Source: Hyphodiscus hymeniophilus (lineage: Eukaryota > Ascomycota > Leotiomycetes > Helotiales > Hyphodiscaceae). Taken from it: a stretch of 64,000 nt of DNA. The notes under the pieces are model-generated. The model made no database searches. It was not told where the DNA came from and was given only the letters and a program-made list of their open reading frames with translations. The stretch covers positions 62,001 to 126,000 of the forward strand of contig VNKQ01000014.1 in the NCBI GenBank assembly GCA_016508695.1, given 5' to 3'. Position numbers and translations under genes: made by a program. Shown in pieces: positions 36,584-46,575 of the stretch (positions within the stretch are counted from its first letter, which is position 1; each line of letters opens with the position of its first letter).

Positions 36584-37271
36584 TGTGAGGGTCGGATGAA
36601 GGTTTAATGATGGTAGTTCTGGCGTTTCGGTGACTATGGGAGTCTTCATCTGTGGGTATTTTATTGAGATATTCTATGAACGGTAATATACTACTACATC
36701 TATTTTGCCGTCACTCAGTGGCAGGCATCCAATATTAAACTCATCTCTGAATGTAGACTCTTCGAGGATGTAGCACGGAATGACAAGGGCTGATGTGGGG
36801 GGACTAAGTATACAAAAGGTGAAAGGGACTGGGTTTCATTATCAAGTCTGGCTATGCGTTCAGCTACATACACTAAAACATCTACAAACACAATTCACTA
36901 GAAATTGATTAAGAGCCCCTTTTTCTGCCTTATCGATATCAGGCCAATTTTAAGTATGCCTCATTCCAACACCATTGCTCACCGTCGCTAAGAACCATAC
37001 AACAAAGACTACTTTCAAATACTGCAGCGATCAGGAGGAGAAAAGGAGAGGTGAACATGAATATCAGGCAGGCAATATCCGAACATTTTGGCCATCAATA
37101 TAAATCCATAAATTTCAACTAGGTACAAGAAGCGACACCCAGCACTCTGCTCTACACTCTGCGAAGTTAAGAGCAAACATTCCACATGTGAGCAATGAAC
37201 CCACCACATTTCCAAGCCCATGCGTTGCGCCGTAAAATAAAAATTCCACCGCTCAAACGTACATGCATAAA
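36584..37271. other. intergenic, convergent 3' ends
   Basis: About 690 bp between two convergent genes, A/T-rich. No gene seen. Confidence 0.4.
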
Positions 37272-40200
37272 TCATCTCTCGGGACTGTCACCTCTACTCC
37301 TCTCCTCCATCTTCTCAACCATCTCCAAGACTTTGCTCTTCCCCTTCCCCTTGCCCTCAGGCGTGACCGGAGCATCCATCTCACCAACTGGCTCAAGCGA
37401 CGGCCCCGGCTCCACCATTCGAAGACTTTTGTTGCTCCCCTTCTTACTCCGCAAACTCTCTATCTCACTCCCATCATCTCCCTCGGTGCGATTCACTACT
37501 CGCAGCCTTTCTTTCGGAACAGTGAACATGACCTGTACAAGCCGATTCTGCACCGCACGCTCGATATCCCAATCATCGTCGTCATCGTGTCCCATCCCCG
37601 AGACAGAGCTCATACCCATTGTGGCAGTATCGCCGGTAAATGTATTACTCCTTCGCCCGGGGTCGAAGTCTGCGCTATCTTCCCAATCGCCTCTCCCTTG
37701 TTTCCTCCTCCACAAGGTCGCACCCGCACTGACAGTCCGGCGAGGTGGAGAACCAGAGGCTCCTACACGTACAGGACTCGGCTCTCTGCTAGATAGAAGT
37801 TGCGAACTCGGACTGCTATTCCCACTCCCGGATTCTCCACCTTTAAAGAAGCCTTTTCTTAGGCTACCAAGCCAGCCCATTTGTTGTCCCTTCGCAAAAG
37901 GCGGACTCTTACTCTTTGAGGGACTGCTACTTGAATCAGGATGGGATCGAGGCGAATTCTCCCCGCTGCCGAAACCGTCGGGTCGGGGAAGTAGAGCCTC
38001 GCCTTCTGCTTGCAGAACTGTAAAACTAGTATGTGCAGTAGTAAAGCTGCTCGACCCACCACTTCCAGAGCTACCAGGCGGCTGATTATTTTTCGATCTT
38101 CCAGAGACATCAAATACTGGGCTGATAGTGGTACTTGCCACAGTTGTAGACAAAATTGTAGATGCAAAGGGGTTCATTGCATTGGTGATGAAGCCTCGAA
38201 GAGAGTTATTCCTTGAGCGACTTTGTGAGCTCGAGCCCGATCGAGACACGGTCAAAGCTGACGCTGCAACACTACGCTCGCTCAGATTACTGGCTGTCCG
38301 ACCACTGTCTTCTTCTCCAGATGCAGAGCTCACATTACTTGCAGCAATCAGTTGAGCACGCCGCGTTGGTGAGAGACGGCCAGCTTGAGAGTGGGACTTT
38401 GCTTGGGAATGGAGTAGAGCATCTGCTGCCGCCCAATCAGAGACCCATTCCTGAATCTCACGTTCACGGGACTGGGCGGGACTCTCGGTCTCGTTGGTCA
38501 TGATAGTGTGGCTGTCTCGGCGTGTAGAGCTAGAATACGTGATGGCTGGCGAATCTTTGAAGGGGTCGGAATAACGGTTAGCATCCGATGGGCCCGGAGC
38601 CCATGATGGATCTCCTAGTGCAATTCCAACTCCAGTATCGATAGGAGGTAACGCATGGTCATCCTCGTCAGCTTCGTATATAGGGTGGATCGGGCCGGCT
38701 GTTCCTAGGCTGTTTGCTCTTCCGTGAGCAGTATTTGTGCTATAATCAACACTCGGAGTTGGTTGGTAAAGACCGCGAGCATTCCGAGACTTCAAAGGTT
38801 TCCGGGGAATTTGTCTCGGTGGTAGTGGGACGTCTCCATCAGCCAAGGCATACGCTTCCGTGTTCATATTCTCATATCCTCCCACAGCACTCGTAGATTC
38901 ATGAACGTGGCCTTCTTCATTGTCCCCATTTCTATTCCATCTTCCGTTCGACCATGGAAACCCGCTGCCTGTCTGGTTCATTTCAGATGAGGGGGAATAA
39001 AAGGTCGCAGCGCCTAGACTCAGAGAATTGATTGCTTTCTCCCTTTCCTCTGTCCTTTTGCGCTTCAGCCGCCGGCTGTACCAGAAGAACAAAATCAGAG
39101 CCCCTATGATCGCAGCGAATCCGACACCCAACCCGGCACCCAGACCTATCTTCTTCGCATTTGAGTTTGAAGGAGATGAACTTGCCGTGTTAGAGTTAGT
39201 AGCGACATAGGTGGGATTGGTATAATTTGAGATCCAGCTCATGCTCGTCATGTTAAAAAACAGGATTTGGGTTCCAGAGTTTGTGTCTCTTTTAGTTGAC
39301 GTTGAGCTCGAGATGTTGTAGCCGCCAAGAACCATCATGGTATTCCCCGGTAGCATTACTGCCCCATGACCATACATTCCACTAGATGGCTGCTCAATAG
39401 GTATCGACCACGACCAATCTCCCGTTCCACCAAATCCCGATGCGACGTTCAAAACAGCTAGTTGTGGGTCTGCGGCTTGCGTAACGTCGCCAACCCATCC
39501 GCCCAGGACAACTATCTTTGAACCATCTTCCGTCAACACTGAAGTATGTCCAGATCGACTATCTACACTTGATAGCGTACTTTTGACGGCCAATTCAGTA
39601 TTGGGCTTCGGAGTTGAAGAGGGCGGGTCCACAGTTTCAAACCCCCAGGTCTCTTCTGGCAAGCTCCAGATAGCCACTGTGCTCATATTGATGAAAGCCA
39701 GTTGAGTGTGTCCCCCAATGAGTACGAAATTCCGCCCTTGTGTCATGATCCCACTGCCATTAGAGTACGTAGGACTGAGTCCGGTGGTTGTGAAGCCAGC
39801 TTCAGCAATTGGTGGGCCTCTGCTCTCAGCAAGATCTAAAGTGTATGCTGTGCTGGAAGGAGAGAGCTTGAGCATGTGATTCGAATACGAGGCTGAAGAT
39901 TGCCAGGTCGAAGTCGTGGCTGTGGATGTTGGGCACATGCCACCAAAAATGTACAACTCCGTTTCAGAGGCATCGGCGTCAACTAGTGTAGAGAAGCTGA
40001 ATGCGCTGGCAAGGAAATTGGCTCCTGGCATATCGGTAGTTGTCACATCGCTGGCAGTGGTCGTTGTCTCCCTTGTCCATGTCCCATTCCCAATCGTGCT
40101 TGAATTATCTGGTGAGAATCTCCATAGCGAAGCACTAGAGGACGTCGAGCAAGACCCCGCATACACAGAGACCTCGCCAGTGGTGGAAATCGAGGGTATA

Positions 40201-40469
40201 AACGCCGTGGAGTTGTCGCTTGCAAATGGTAAACTTGAGGTAAGAGTCTCTATTGAGAGATTGGACTTGAATATTGTAGAAGATATGTTGAGGGAGGCTA
40301 TTTGATAGGAGTTCGATTCGGTGTCGAGGAGGAAGACATATGCGATGACTTTATTGCCAGACAAACTGGAGGGGAGAAGGATGGTGGTCGGGTTGTACGG
40401 TAGTGTTTGAGAATATGCCATACAGAGGAGAGGTAGTCCAGTGAGGACAGTGTTCGTTAGAAACCTCAT
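37272..40469 (-). CDS. kelch-repeat (galactose-oxidase-like) type I membrane protein
   Basis: Intronless gene of 1065 codons. Signal peptide at residues 1-20. The luminal/extracellular part to about residue 430 is a kelch beta-propeller with repeated G-G turns (FGGMC, IGGHTQ, LGGWVGD, LGGYN) and many N-x-S/T sites. One transmembrane helix spans about 440-462 (GFAAIIGALILFFWYSRR), followed by a basic stop-transfer stretch (RRLKRKR). The remaining ~600 residues are an S/P/G-rich, low-complexity cytosolic tail. Similar fungal proteins are annotated only as kelch/galactose oxidase-like; some are linked to the cell surface. No copper-ligand set of a true galactose oxidase is seen, so an enzymatic role is unlikely. 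The long tail may bind cytoplasmic partners. Confidence 0.88.
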   Translation of the reverse strand: MRFLTNTVLTGLPLLCMAYSQTLPYNPTTILLPSSLSGNKVIAYVFLLDTESNSYQIASLNISSTIFKSNLSIETLTSSLPFASDNSTAFIPSISTTGEVSVYAGSCSTSSSASLWRFSPDNSSTIGNGTWTRETTTTASDVTTTDMPGANFLASAFSFSTLVDADASETELYIFGGMCPTSTATTSTWQSSASYSNHMLKLSPSSTAYTLDLAESRGPPIAEAGFTTTGLSPTYSNGSGIMTQGRNFVLIGGHTQLAFINMSTVAIWSLPEETWGFETVDPPSSTPKPNTELAVKSTLSSVDSRSGHTSVLTEDGSKIVVLGGWVGDVTQAADPQLAVLNVASGFGGTGDWSWSIPIEQPSSGMYGHGAVMLPGNTMMVLGGYNISSSTSTKRDTNSGTQILFFNMTSMSWISNYTNPTYVATNSNTASSSPSNSNAKKIGLGAGLGVGFAAIIGALILFFWYSRRLKRKRTEEREKAINSLSLGAATFYSPSSEMNQTGSGFPWSNGRWNRNGDNEEGHVHESTSAVGGYENMNTEAYALADGDVPLPPRQIPRKPLKSRNARGLYQPTPSVDYSTNTAHGRANSLGTAGPIHPIYEADEDDHALPPIDTGVGIALGDPSWAPGPSDANRYSDPFKDSPAITYSSSTRRDSHTIMTNETESPAQSREREIQEWVSDWAAADALLHSQAKSHSQAGRLSPTRRAQLIAASNVSSASGEEDSGRTASNLSERSVAASALTVSRSGSSSQSRSRNNSLRGFITNAMNPFASTILSTTVASTTISPVFDVSGRSKNNQPPGSSGSGGSSSFTTAHTSFTVLQAEGEALLPRPDGFGSGENSPRSHPDSSSSPSKSKSPPFAKGQQMGWLGSLRKGFFKGGESGSGNSSPSSQLLSSREPSPVRVGASGSPPRRTVSAGATLWRRKQGRGDWEDSADFDPGRRSNTFTGDTATMGMSSVSGMGHDDDDDWDIERAVQNRLVQVMFTVPKERLRVVNRTEGDDGSEIESLRSKKGSNKSLRMVEPGPSLEPVGEMDAPVTPEGKGKGKSKVLEMVEKMEERSRGDSPER

Positions 40470-41239
40470 GACGTGCGTTGTCGAGGCGGAGTTTGGACAA
40501 GGAAATGAGAATTGGATATGTCGCGTGTCCCTCTGCGTTCGATCACATTATCGTCGTTAGGTTGCCCTTCGAACTGATGAATGCTCTGTCGAATGAATAG
40601 AGAGCGCAGCTCGACCACAATCCACGACTTGGTCAACACAATCCACGTCGAGCCCAGATCAGTCAATCGTCGTCGAACATCCGAAATAGAAATGATGCGC
40701 AACGGCCAAAGAAGAGACCCTTAGATGGACCATATCGTAAACAGTCCAGCCAACAAAGACCCACTAGCGGCCGATCTGACAGCTCATGATAACCAATAGA
40801 GGTTACTATCGTGCGCCGCCACGAGGACTTTGGTGTGGGCCACTTCTCTTGTTTAGGCAGGTTGCTGCTTCCATCGTTGCTAGGGGCAACGAGCAATGTG
40901 GTTAAGCATGTGATTAAGCATGTAATGTTACATACTTATCCACGCAAGTCTCCAATCCATGGTATTCTTGCCAAAGGCGTAGATTGCGTTCAACGCAAAT
41001 TCTAAAGTGTGCGGTGTTTATCGCTGAGATCGAGTTCATGAGGTTGCACCCCTAGGCTTTAGCCTCGGTCCACTTGATTACTACGCTATCGTATCAACTT
41101 TGTGGGGTAAGCTTACCTAGAATCTCCCCGCAATAACCACATCTAGTTCTCTCCTTCTCCTACTCTCATCAGTCGTATCTTCATTTGATTCCCTTCAAGT
41201 GTCTATCTCGTACATATTATTAGCAATTGATCCTCCACG
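40470..41239. other. divergent promoter of kelch gene and 41-kb gene
   Basis: About 770 bp between two outward-facing starts. An ATTAAGCATGTAAT-like duplication (about 40,905-40,927) is visible as two close copies of GATTAAGCATGT/GGTTAAGCATGT. Nothing else. Confidence 0.4.
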
Positions 41240-42101
41240 ATGCCGATCTGCACTATATATCTCCTGTCTCTCAATGTACCTATCCCTCAGTTCCTCCATT
41301 CGCTGTCCTCAACTACCGTAAAACCCCTCGTCGTCTCCAAAGTGATCCGATGGATCAGTAAGTGCGCCCTTTCCTCCAAGATCAAAGTATTGATATCGAG
41401 CTCCCGCAGTCCTACCAACATCCACATCCACCTCAGCCCTCCTAGCACACAACATCCACTGGGACATCCTTCTAATAATTCCTTCAACCGATCCTCTCCC
41501 ACAAGCTCTCCAAAAACACATCCAACATCAATGGAGCTTGCAATCCGGTGTACCATCAAGAATATTGCAAGACTTTGCTGCGAAGAACAAAGCCCTCCTC
41601 TCGCCTTCGAAAGGCTCCGTGCCACCTCTGACAGGATCATTGGACAAGGCGCGCTTGCGGTCCTCCTCGCAAGACTTGGAACTCAGTTCCGAGTTGCTTG
41701 GGTGGGCTGAGAGCTTTGGCAAGCAAGAAGGGTCCGGCGCAGTGTCGATGCTCAACCTCCTGGCGTTCAAACCGGACCTCAAATCCGAGTATATGAAATA
41801 CGGTGCCGAGTTTGCGAGATCGGCGGGATCGAAACGGGGCGGGACTGCGAAGATCGTTGGGTCTGTCATTCATAATGGGAGAGAAAGTGATGGGGGAGAG
41901 GGCTGGGACGAAGTCGCTCTGGCGCATTATCCGAGTATCTCGCACTTTGCGGATATGCTGGCCAGTGAGGATTACCAGGATATCAATAAGAGGTACAGAG
42001 TAGAGAGTTTGAGGGATACATTTATTCTTTGTACGAGTGAGTTGGGTATTGACCACGATCAGGGTGGCCTATGGAGAAAAGGGATGGGGAGCAAGCTGTA
42101 G
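41240..42101 (+). CDS. conserved fungal protein with C-terminal DUF1330-like domain
   Basis: About 269 aa, exons 41240-41357 and 41410-42101 (52-nt intron). Splicing joins VIRW-I to I-L-P-T-S, and the following frame (LLIIPSTDPLPQ, then WSLQSGVPSRIL) reads smoothly. The C-terminal half has the pattern MLNLLAFKP, ALAHYPSISHFADMLAS and DYQDINKRYR, resembling DUF1330/dimeric alpha+beta-barrel proteins. The N-terminal half looks like a second, diverged copy of the same fold (CTIYLL and LLIIPS strands). Biochemical role unknown; related barrels include EthD-like and NIPSNAP-like proteins. The ORF alone from the first ATG would miss the splice and read an unrelated frame. Confidence 0.75.
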
Positions 42102-42349
42102 GGAGATTATATATGGCTTCTTGATTTACGGATCTTTCAATCAAACCAAATCGTCACCATGAGACTGGAACCTAGATTGACCTCCCTCGTAGTTCCTTCT
42201 TTTTATTTAAAAACTGGCAAGCACCCGGTCCGGGCTTTCCTGCCTCTATAGACCGTTTTAAAGATATGATGTGTGGTTATTGTCCAGAATTATAGGATAG
42301 GCACAACCCGGCTGTGAGCTACTAGTCAGACGTAGACTTGAAACTCATT

Positions 42350-43179
42350 TCACAACTTGTGGGAAAGGTGCTCATGTCCGTGTCTAGCAGGGACAACTCT
42401 TTCCAGAATTTCTCTAACATGTGGCCAAACAGTGGATATCAAGGCATGCTGCACGTCATCCAATAATTTCCACTCAACTCTTGCAACGCCTTGGCCGTGA
42501 TCTTGAAAGCCTTGTAACTGATGCCTCCACGCTCGAGAAACTTCCAACGGAACAAAGACGTCGCTATTGCCATGAAGCATGAACAACGTCGTTTCTTTAC
42601 TCCATCTCCCTTCCAACTTGTGATCCCGTTGCATTCACCGCACAGTTTGCAAATCTGTCGGGTGAAATCCTGCGTACGAGATGATCGCTCCGAGATCAGC
42701 AGCAAGCCTCCTTGTCTGAAGGAACAAGACGACCATGCCTGCCCCTTGGCTGTCCCCGAGGAACACTATTCTGTTCGCTGGTGTTCCATTTTCGACCTCG
42801 GATCTGACAAGTGTCTCAAAATAATCGAGCGTCACGTCCATGTCGTGAGCATTGTGCTCTTTATGGCCGAATTCAACATGCCATTGAGCATTGCCTGGGT
42901 CGCCAGCTGAAGGAATGGGGGTCGGGATATTATACCAGACTTTCCTCTTAATGGACTGATGTACGGCCGGTAGGCCTTCAGGAATAACGATCTTAACGTG
43001 CTGTAGTGCGGGAGACTGATGGATGTAATGGGCGACATTGAGGTCCCCGGAGGATCACAGGTGAACTGGGAGCCCACGAAGTTATAACCATGTATGAAGA
43101 TGAGGGTTGCTGGGTTTTCTGAGGGAACTAGAGGGGGGATGATGATTGGTGGATTGCGAATTCGAGATATTTGAGGCAT
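42350..43179 (-). pseudogene. acyl-protein thioesterase / carboxylesterase-like gene with frameshift and stop
   Basis: Alpha/beta-hydrolase of the APT1-like family (PF02230), about 275 codons, broken in two places. Frame A (43179 to about 43050) has FIHGYNFVGSQF. The following frame (to 42635) has NVAHYIHQSP, then the nucleophile motif G-D-S-Q-G. One extra G on the minus strand (C run 43045-43048 on plus) would join the two frames. A second lesion is an in-frame TGA just after D-L-Q-T-V-R, with the same frame continuing as MQRDHKLEGRW and holding the catalytic Asp (NSDVFVP) and His (VQHAL). The triad is intact, so the gene was functional recently. The TGA is one transition away from CGA (Arg). 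No acceptable intron removes the TGA. The frameshift may be an assembly error, but the stop is a substitution, so I call it a pseudogene with caution. Confidence 0.65.
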
Positions 43180-44072
43180 CGCTGAACGCAGGCTCTCCCT
43201 GGCAGATGAGCCTTCTGCGGGTGATTACCTGCTTCTTCTGGACTCTCGAGCTGGCCAGATTTGTCGATTGCTCTGCTTGGTGTGAAGTTATGATTTGTCC
43301 GGAGTCGCGTGATGTTCAGAAATAATTCAAATAAAGAGGCCGACATGCATCAGGACACTGACAAGATGGGCGGCGGAATGTCGGCAAGGGCGCTTTAGCC
43401 GAGACCGAGGTGGACGCTTCGGCGCGCGTTTCAGAGGAGTATGGGTGTGGAGCTAGTCCCAATGTAGGGTGTGGTTTAATCACCGTCTCCGGCATATCTG
43501 ATCAAAAGCCCTGGCGGCACTGGAAAGCCACCCAAACAAAGTACCGGAGGCCAGATGTCATGTAACCTTCCCAACTCTCTCGTTTGTGTTGTTGGCACCA
43601 TCCCTTCCTGCACTTATGCAATCGCTCAATCTACCCCGCTACTATACCGCCTCAATCAAGGAAGTCATAGATCCATATGTATTTTCGGCAATGCTTTTCG
43701 AAGAACTTTTTGGGTATGGTGTGAGCATGTAACCAGCCTCTACTTATTGTCCTCGTGCTCGTGCCAATGCTCAACATGCATCACCAATGGAGAGCTGGCA
43801 ATCAGGTCTGGACGGACTCAAATCCAATACGGATTGGTTAGGATGAATTCAATGGATGGGTCTTATACTGAGATAGTCCGATGGACCGGCGGCTATATGG
43901 CGGAGCTTGTCTTCGTCAAATTTGGACAGTAGTAACCCAGACACTGCTTTGAGCAGCAGGTGCTTAGGGCATTTAAAGGTTGCGCTGAGATTGAAATTGC
44001 GGCAGTCACCTGCGATCTCTTTTCTGTCCTGTCACGCCATGCTCCGGAGTAAAGTTACTTTAGGGCTGCGGG

Positions 44073-44192
44073 ATGCACGCATGCACGCATGCACGCATTA
44101 TCAGTTCGCCATCATTCCAAATTTGTTTCAAGCATACTGCAGGATGCACGCATTATCAGTTCGCCGTCATTCCAAATTTGTTTCAGCATACT
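44073..44192. repeat. duplicated ~50-bp segment with ATGCACGC microrepeat
   Basis: Copy 1 (44089-44138) and copy 2 (44144-44192) share ATGCACGCATTATCAGTTCG at their starts and TTTGTTTC plus AGCATACT at their ends. They differ by one substitution and one missing A. Immediately before copy 1 the ATGCACGC unit is repeated (44073-44096). Recent tandem duplication upstream of the ferric reductase. Confidence 0.9.
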
Positions 44193-44285
44193 AGGATACC
44201 ACTGTCCGTATTAAGGAAGAGACCTCATGTAGATCCGCAGTATATTAAAGTTGTGGACCACAATTACCCCAGAACTTCAAGGCCG

Positions 44286-44294
44286 TTCAGATAA
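44286..44294 (+). promoter_or_regulatory. candidate GATA-type iron regulator (SRE) site
   Basis: TTCAGATAA matches the fungal iron-repressor GATA consensus ATCWGATAA at 8 of 9 positions, about 290 bp before the ferric reductase ATG. Iron GATA repressors of the SreA/URBS1/SRE type commonly control ferric reductases, so the site is plausible but untested. Confidence 0.4.
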
Positions 44295-44493
44295 GGTTTT
44301 TCTTGGCAATGTCGTGCAAAAGGAAGGTCAGATGTCAAGGCGTTGAGTCATTGGAGGGCTCCCTCTCCAAGCTTCTCTCAAACTTGTTCATTTATCCATA
44401 TTGAGATGTCATGTCTTGGTGCGTTATCATTATTATGCTTAAAGAAGCAATTGCTTTTGAACGAGTCAACTACGTGGGTGGGACTGCTTCGCC

Positions 44494-44527
44494 GGCGCTT
44501 TTATGGCGCTTTCACGGCGCTTTTATA
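44494..44527 (+). promoter_or_regulatory. three 11-bp-phased GGCGCTTT elements with TATA
   Basis: GGCGCTTT occurs at 44494, 44505 and 44516, exactly 11 bp apart, each followed by T or C. The third copy runs into a TATA-like TTTTATA (about 44521-44527). The block lies 60-90 bp upstream of the ATG at 44585. One helical turn spacing puts all three on the same DNA face, as expected for a cooperative factor site. Confidence 0.5.
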
Positions 44528-44584
44528 CCTCTCTTTCTGTTTCTTCGAACTACTTCTAGTGACTGATCCTTAACGCATCTCGCC

Positions 44585-46575
44585 ATGCCTTCAACCTCGC
44601 CAGTAATCTCTGACAACTTCTCTCTCGTTCAAGGCAGAGCTCAGAACAGGCGTAGAATGCCCACCACAATGACAGAGGCAGCTGCGAAAGCAAAAGCCGC
44701 TCGAAGAGCACTTCAACAACTGAACAATCAGAGAGTGCCTTTGTACTTTACGGTCGCTATCGCAGGATTGGTCATGATGTTTATTATATTACGTTGGACG
44801 CGGATTACACTCGATAGGCATGCCTCGAGGCCAAACATATCGACAACTACCAGAGCTGCGAATGGACTCTTCAGGTACATCGCCTGATTTATACTGATTA
44901 TATGATTATTGATTGAATTCTGAACATCGCAGAAAGTTCCGATATCTTTTGAATAGACCAGCTCGTGGCTTTACGTCAGTCGGCCATCTAGTATTGGTAC
45001 TGGCTTATCTTGCCATCAACATCGCGTTGACGGTAACGAACATCGATTGGTCCTCTCTCATAGGGATCGCAAAGCGTTGTGGCTGGTAGGTACTTGTACA
45101 ACCGTATGGAGTAGTGGGATATTTCTGACGTGGCAAAGGATGGCGATTACTAATACCGCTTTCATAACCTTCCTCGCTCTCAAGAACACTCCTCTGGCAT
45201 ATCTGATAACATGCTCGCATGAGCGTCTCAATCAGCTACACCAAATCGGAGGATACACCACTGTCACTTATGTCTTTTTGCACTTGATCTTGATGTGCGA
45301 AACATTCAATCAAGAGCACTTCATCGAAATATTACTGGAGGTGCCTCAGATTCATGCAATAGTTGCAGCATCAGCTATTCTGGTCATCCTCGTTACAGCT
45401 ATTACCGTACGGAAGCTGAGTTACGAGCTTTTCTACCTCACACACATTACGATGTTTATGCTTTTTGTAATCAATGTGGGGTTTCACCGTCCTGACTTCG
45501 CGCTGAAGACCATTATTATCACCATCTTTACAGCATGCCTATGGAGTTCTGATCGTATACTTCGACTCTGCCGGATTCTGTGGTACATCTACCAAAACAA
45601 AGCCACGATCACCCCTCTTCCAAACGGTGGTACGAGAATTGTCTTGCGTCGGTCGCCATCCCGAGCTAGTCCAGGAACTCATTGTTTCTTGTGGATTCCA
45701 AGAATCCGACTGGGGGAAACCCATCCATTCACGATCGTTTCGGCAACGCCGCATTCCTTAGAGCTTGTCGTCACAGCATACGATGGATTTACGAAAGATC
45801 TTCACAAGCATGCCATGCTGCATCCTGGGGCTTCTCTTCGCGCCTCAATTGATGGTCCATACGGCGCTATTCCCGAGTTCTCCAACACTACCGACAAAGT
45901 GATTTTGATTGCCGGAGGAAGTGGGGCATCGTTCACCTTCGGCGTTGCTTTGGATATGATCAAGAAACTTGGAAACTCTTCCAAAACCACTATTGATTTT
46001 ATTTGGGCTGTTAAAACTCAAGGTATGTGACCTACCTTTCATCTGCAACATTTGTCCTGATGAACAATACAGAGTCACTTTCTTGGTTCGCTAAAGAGCT
46101 TTCCGAACTTCAAGGCTCACCACTGGTGACTACGTGCCTCTATATAACCCGCTCGCCATCACCTTATTGTACAGAGATACCCTCAGTCTATTGCACCGTC
46201 TTGCCGAGTCCACCATCCCCCACTTTACCGACACTTCGTTCCTCTGATGATCCCGAGAAGGATATGCATATCACCCTGTCACCTGCCACGCATAACTCCA
46301 AAATCATCTCTCGTCAATCAGATATCGAAAAGGGGGATCCTTGCCCACGAGGAATTCCATGGGGTTCATCCTCCTCGCTGAACACCATATCGGCAAGACC
46401 AGATATTGATCAAATCATCAGAAATGCGGTGAGAAATGCAAAAGCATCTGATCGAATTGCGATCTTGGCTTGTGGGCCAGCTGATATGATGAGGACTGTC
46501 AGGAGGACATCCGCAAATTGCATTACTCTATCAGGTCCAAGTGTTGAATTACATTGTGAGCAGTTTGGGTGGTGA
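44585..46575 (+). CDS. FRE-type ferric/cupric reductase
   Basis: Plasma-membrane metalloreductase that passes electrons from NADPH via FAD and heme to extracellular Fe(III)/Cu(II), feeding high-affinity uptake. About 609 aa, exons 44585-44874, 44933-45085, 45139-46022, 46073-46575. After a short polar start there is a first TM helix, then the ferric reductase domain with heme-region helices (LHQIGGYTTVTYVFLH, and LTHITMFML, giving paired histidines). The FAD motif H-P-F-T is followed by IVSATPHSLELVV. NADPH binding shows GGSGASFTFG and a CGPADM-type cysteine. It ends with the family terminus ELHCEQFGW. The long Ser/Pro loop before CGPADM varies in this family. All introns keep phase. The promoter carries a possible iron GATA site. 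Confidence 0.93.

Larger units (their letters stand above)
43180..44584. other. intergenic, promoter side of the ferric reductase
   Basis: About 1.4 kb with a duplicated 50-bp segment, a GATA-type site and a phased promoter repeat, listed separately. A 125-codon open frame (43555-43932) has no family features. Confidence 0.4.

Noticed and set aside
36076..36649. Minus-strand ORFs opposite the 36-kb TM protein
   Set aside because: The plus frame has the coiled coil and membrane segment; the minus frames are its mirror images in GC-rich codons.
37195..38085. Long plus-strand ORF antisense to the kelch gene
   Set aside because: It is a shadow of the S/P-rich tail of the minus-strand kelch protein, with low-complexity text and no own start context.
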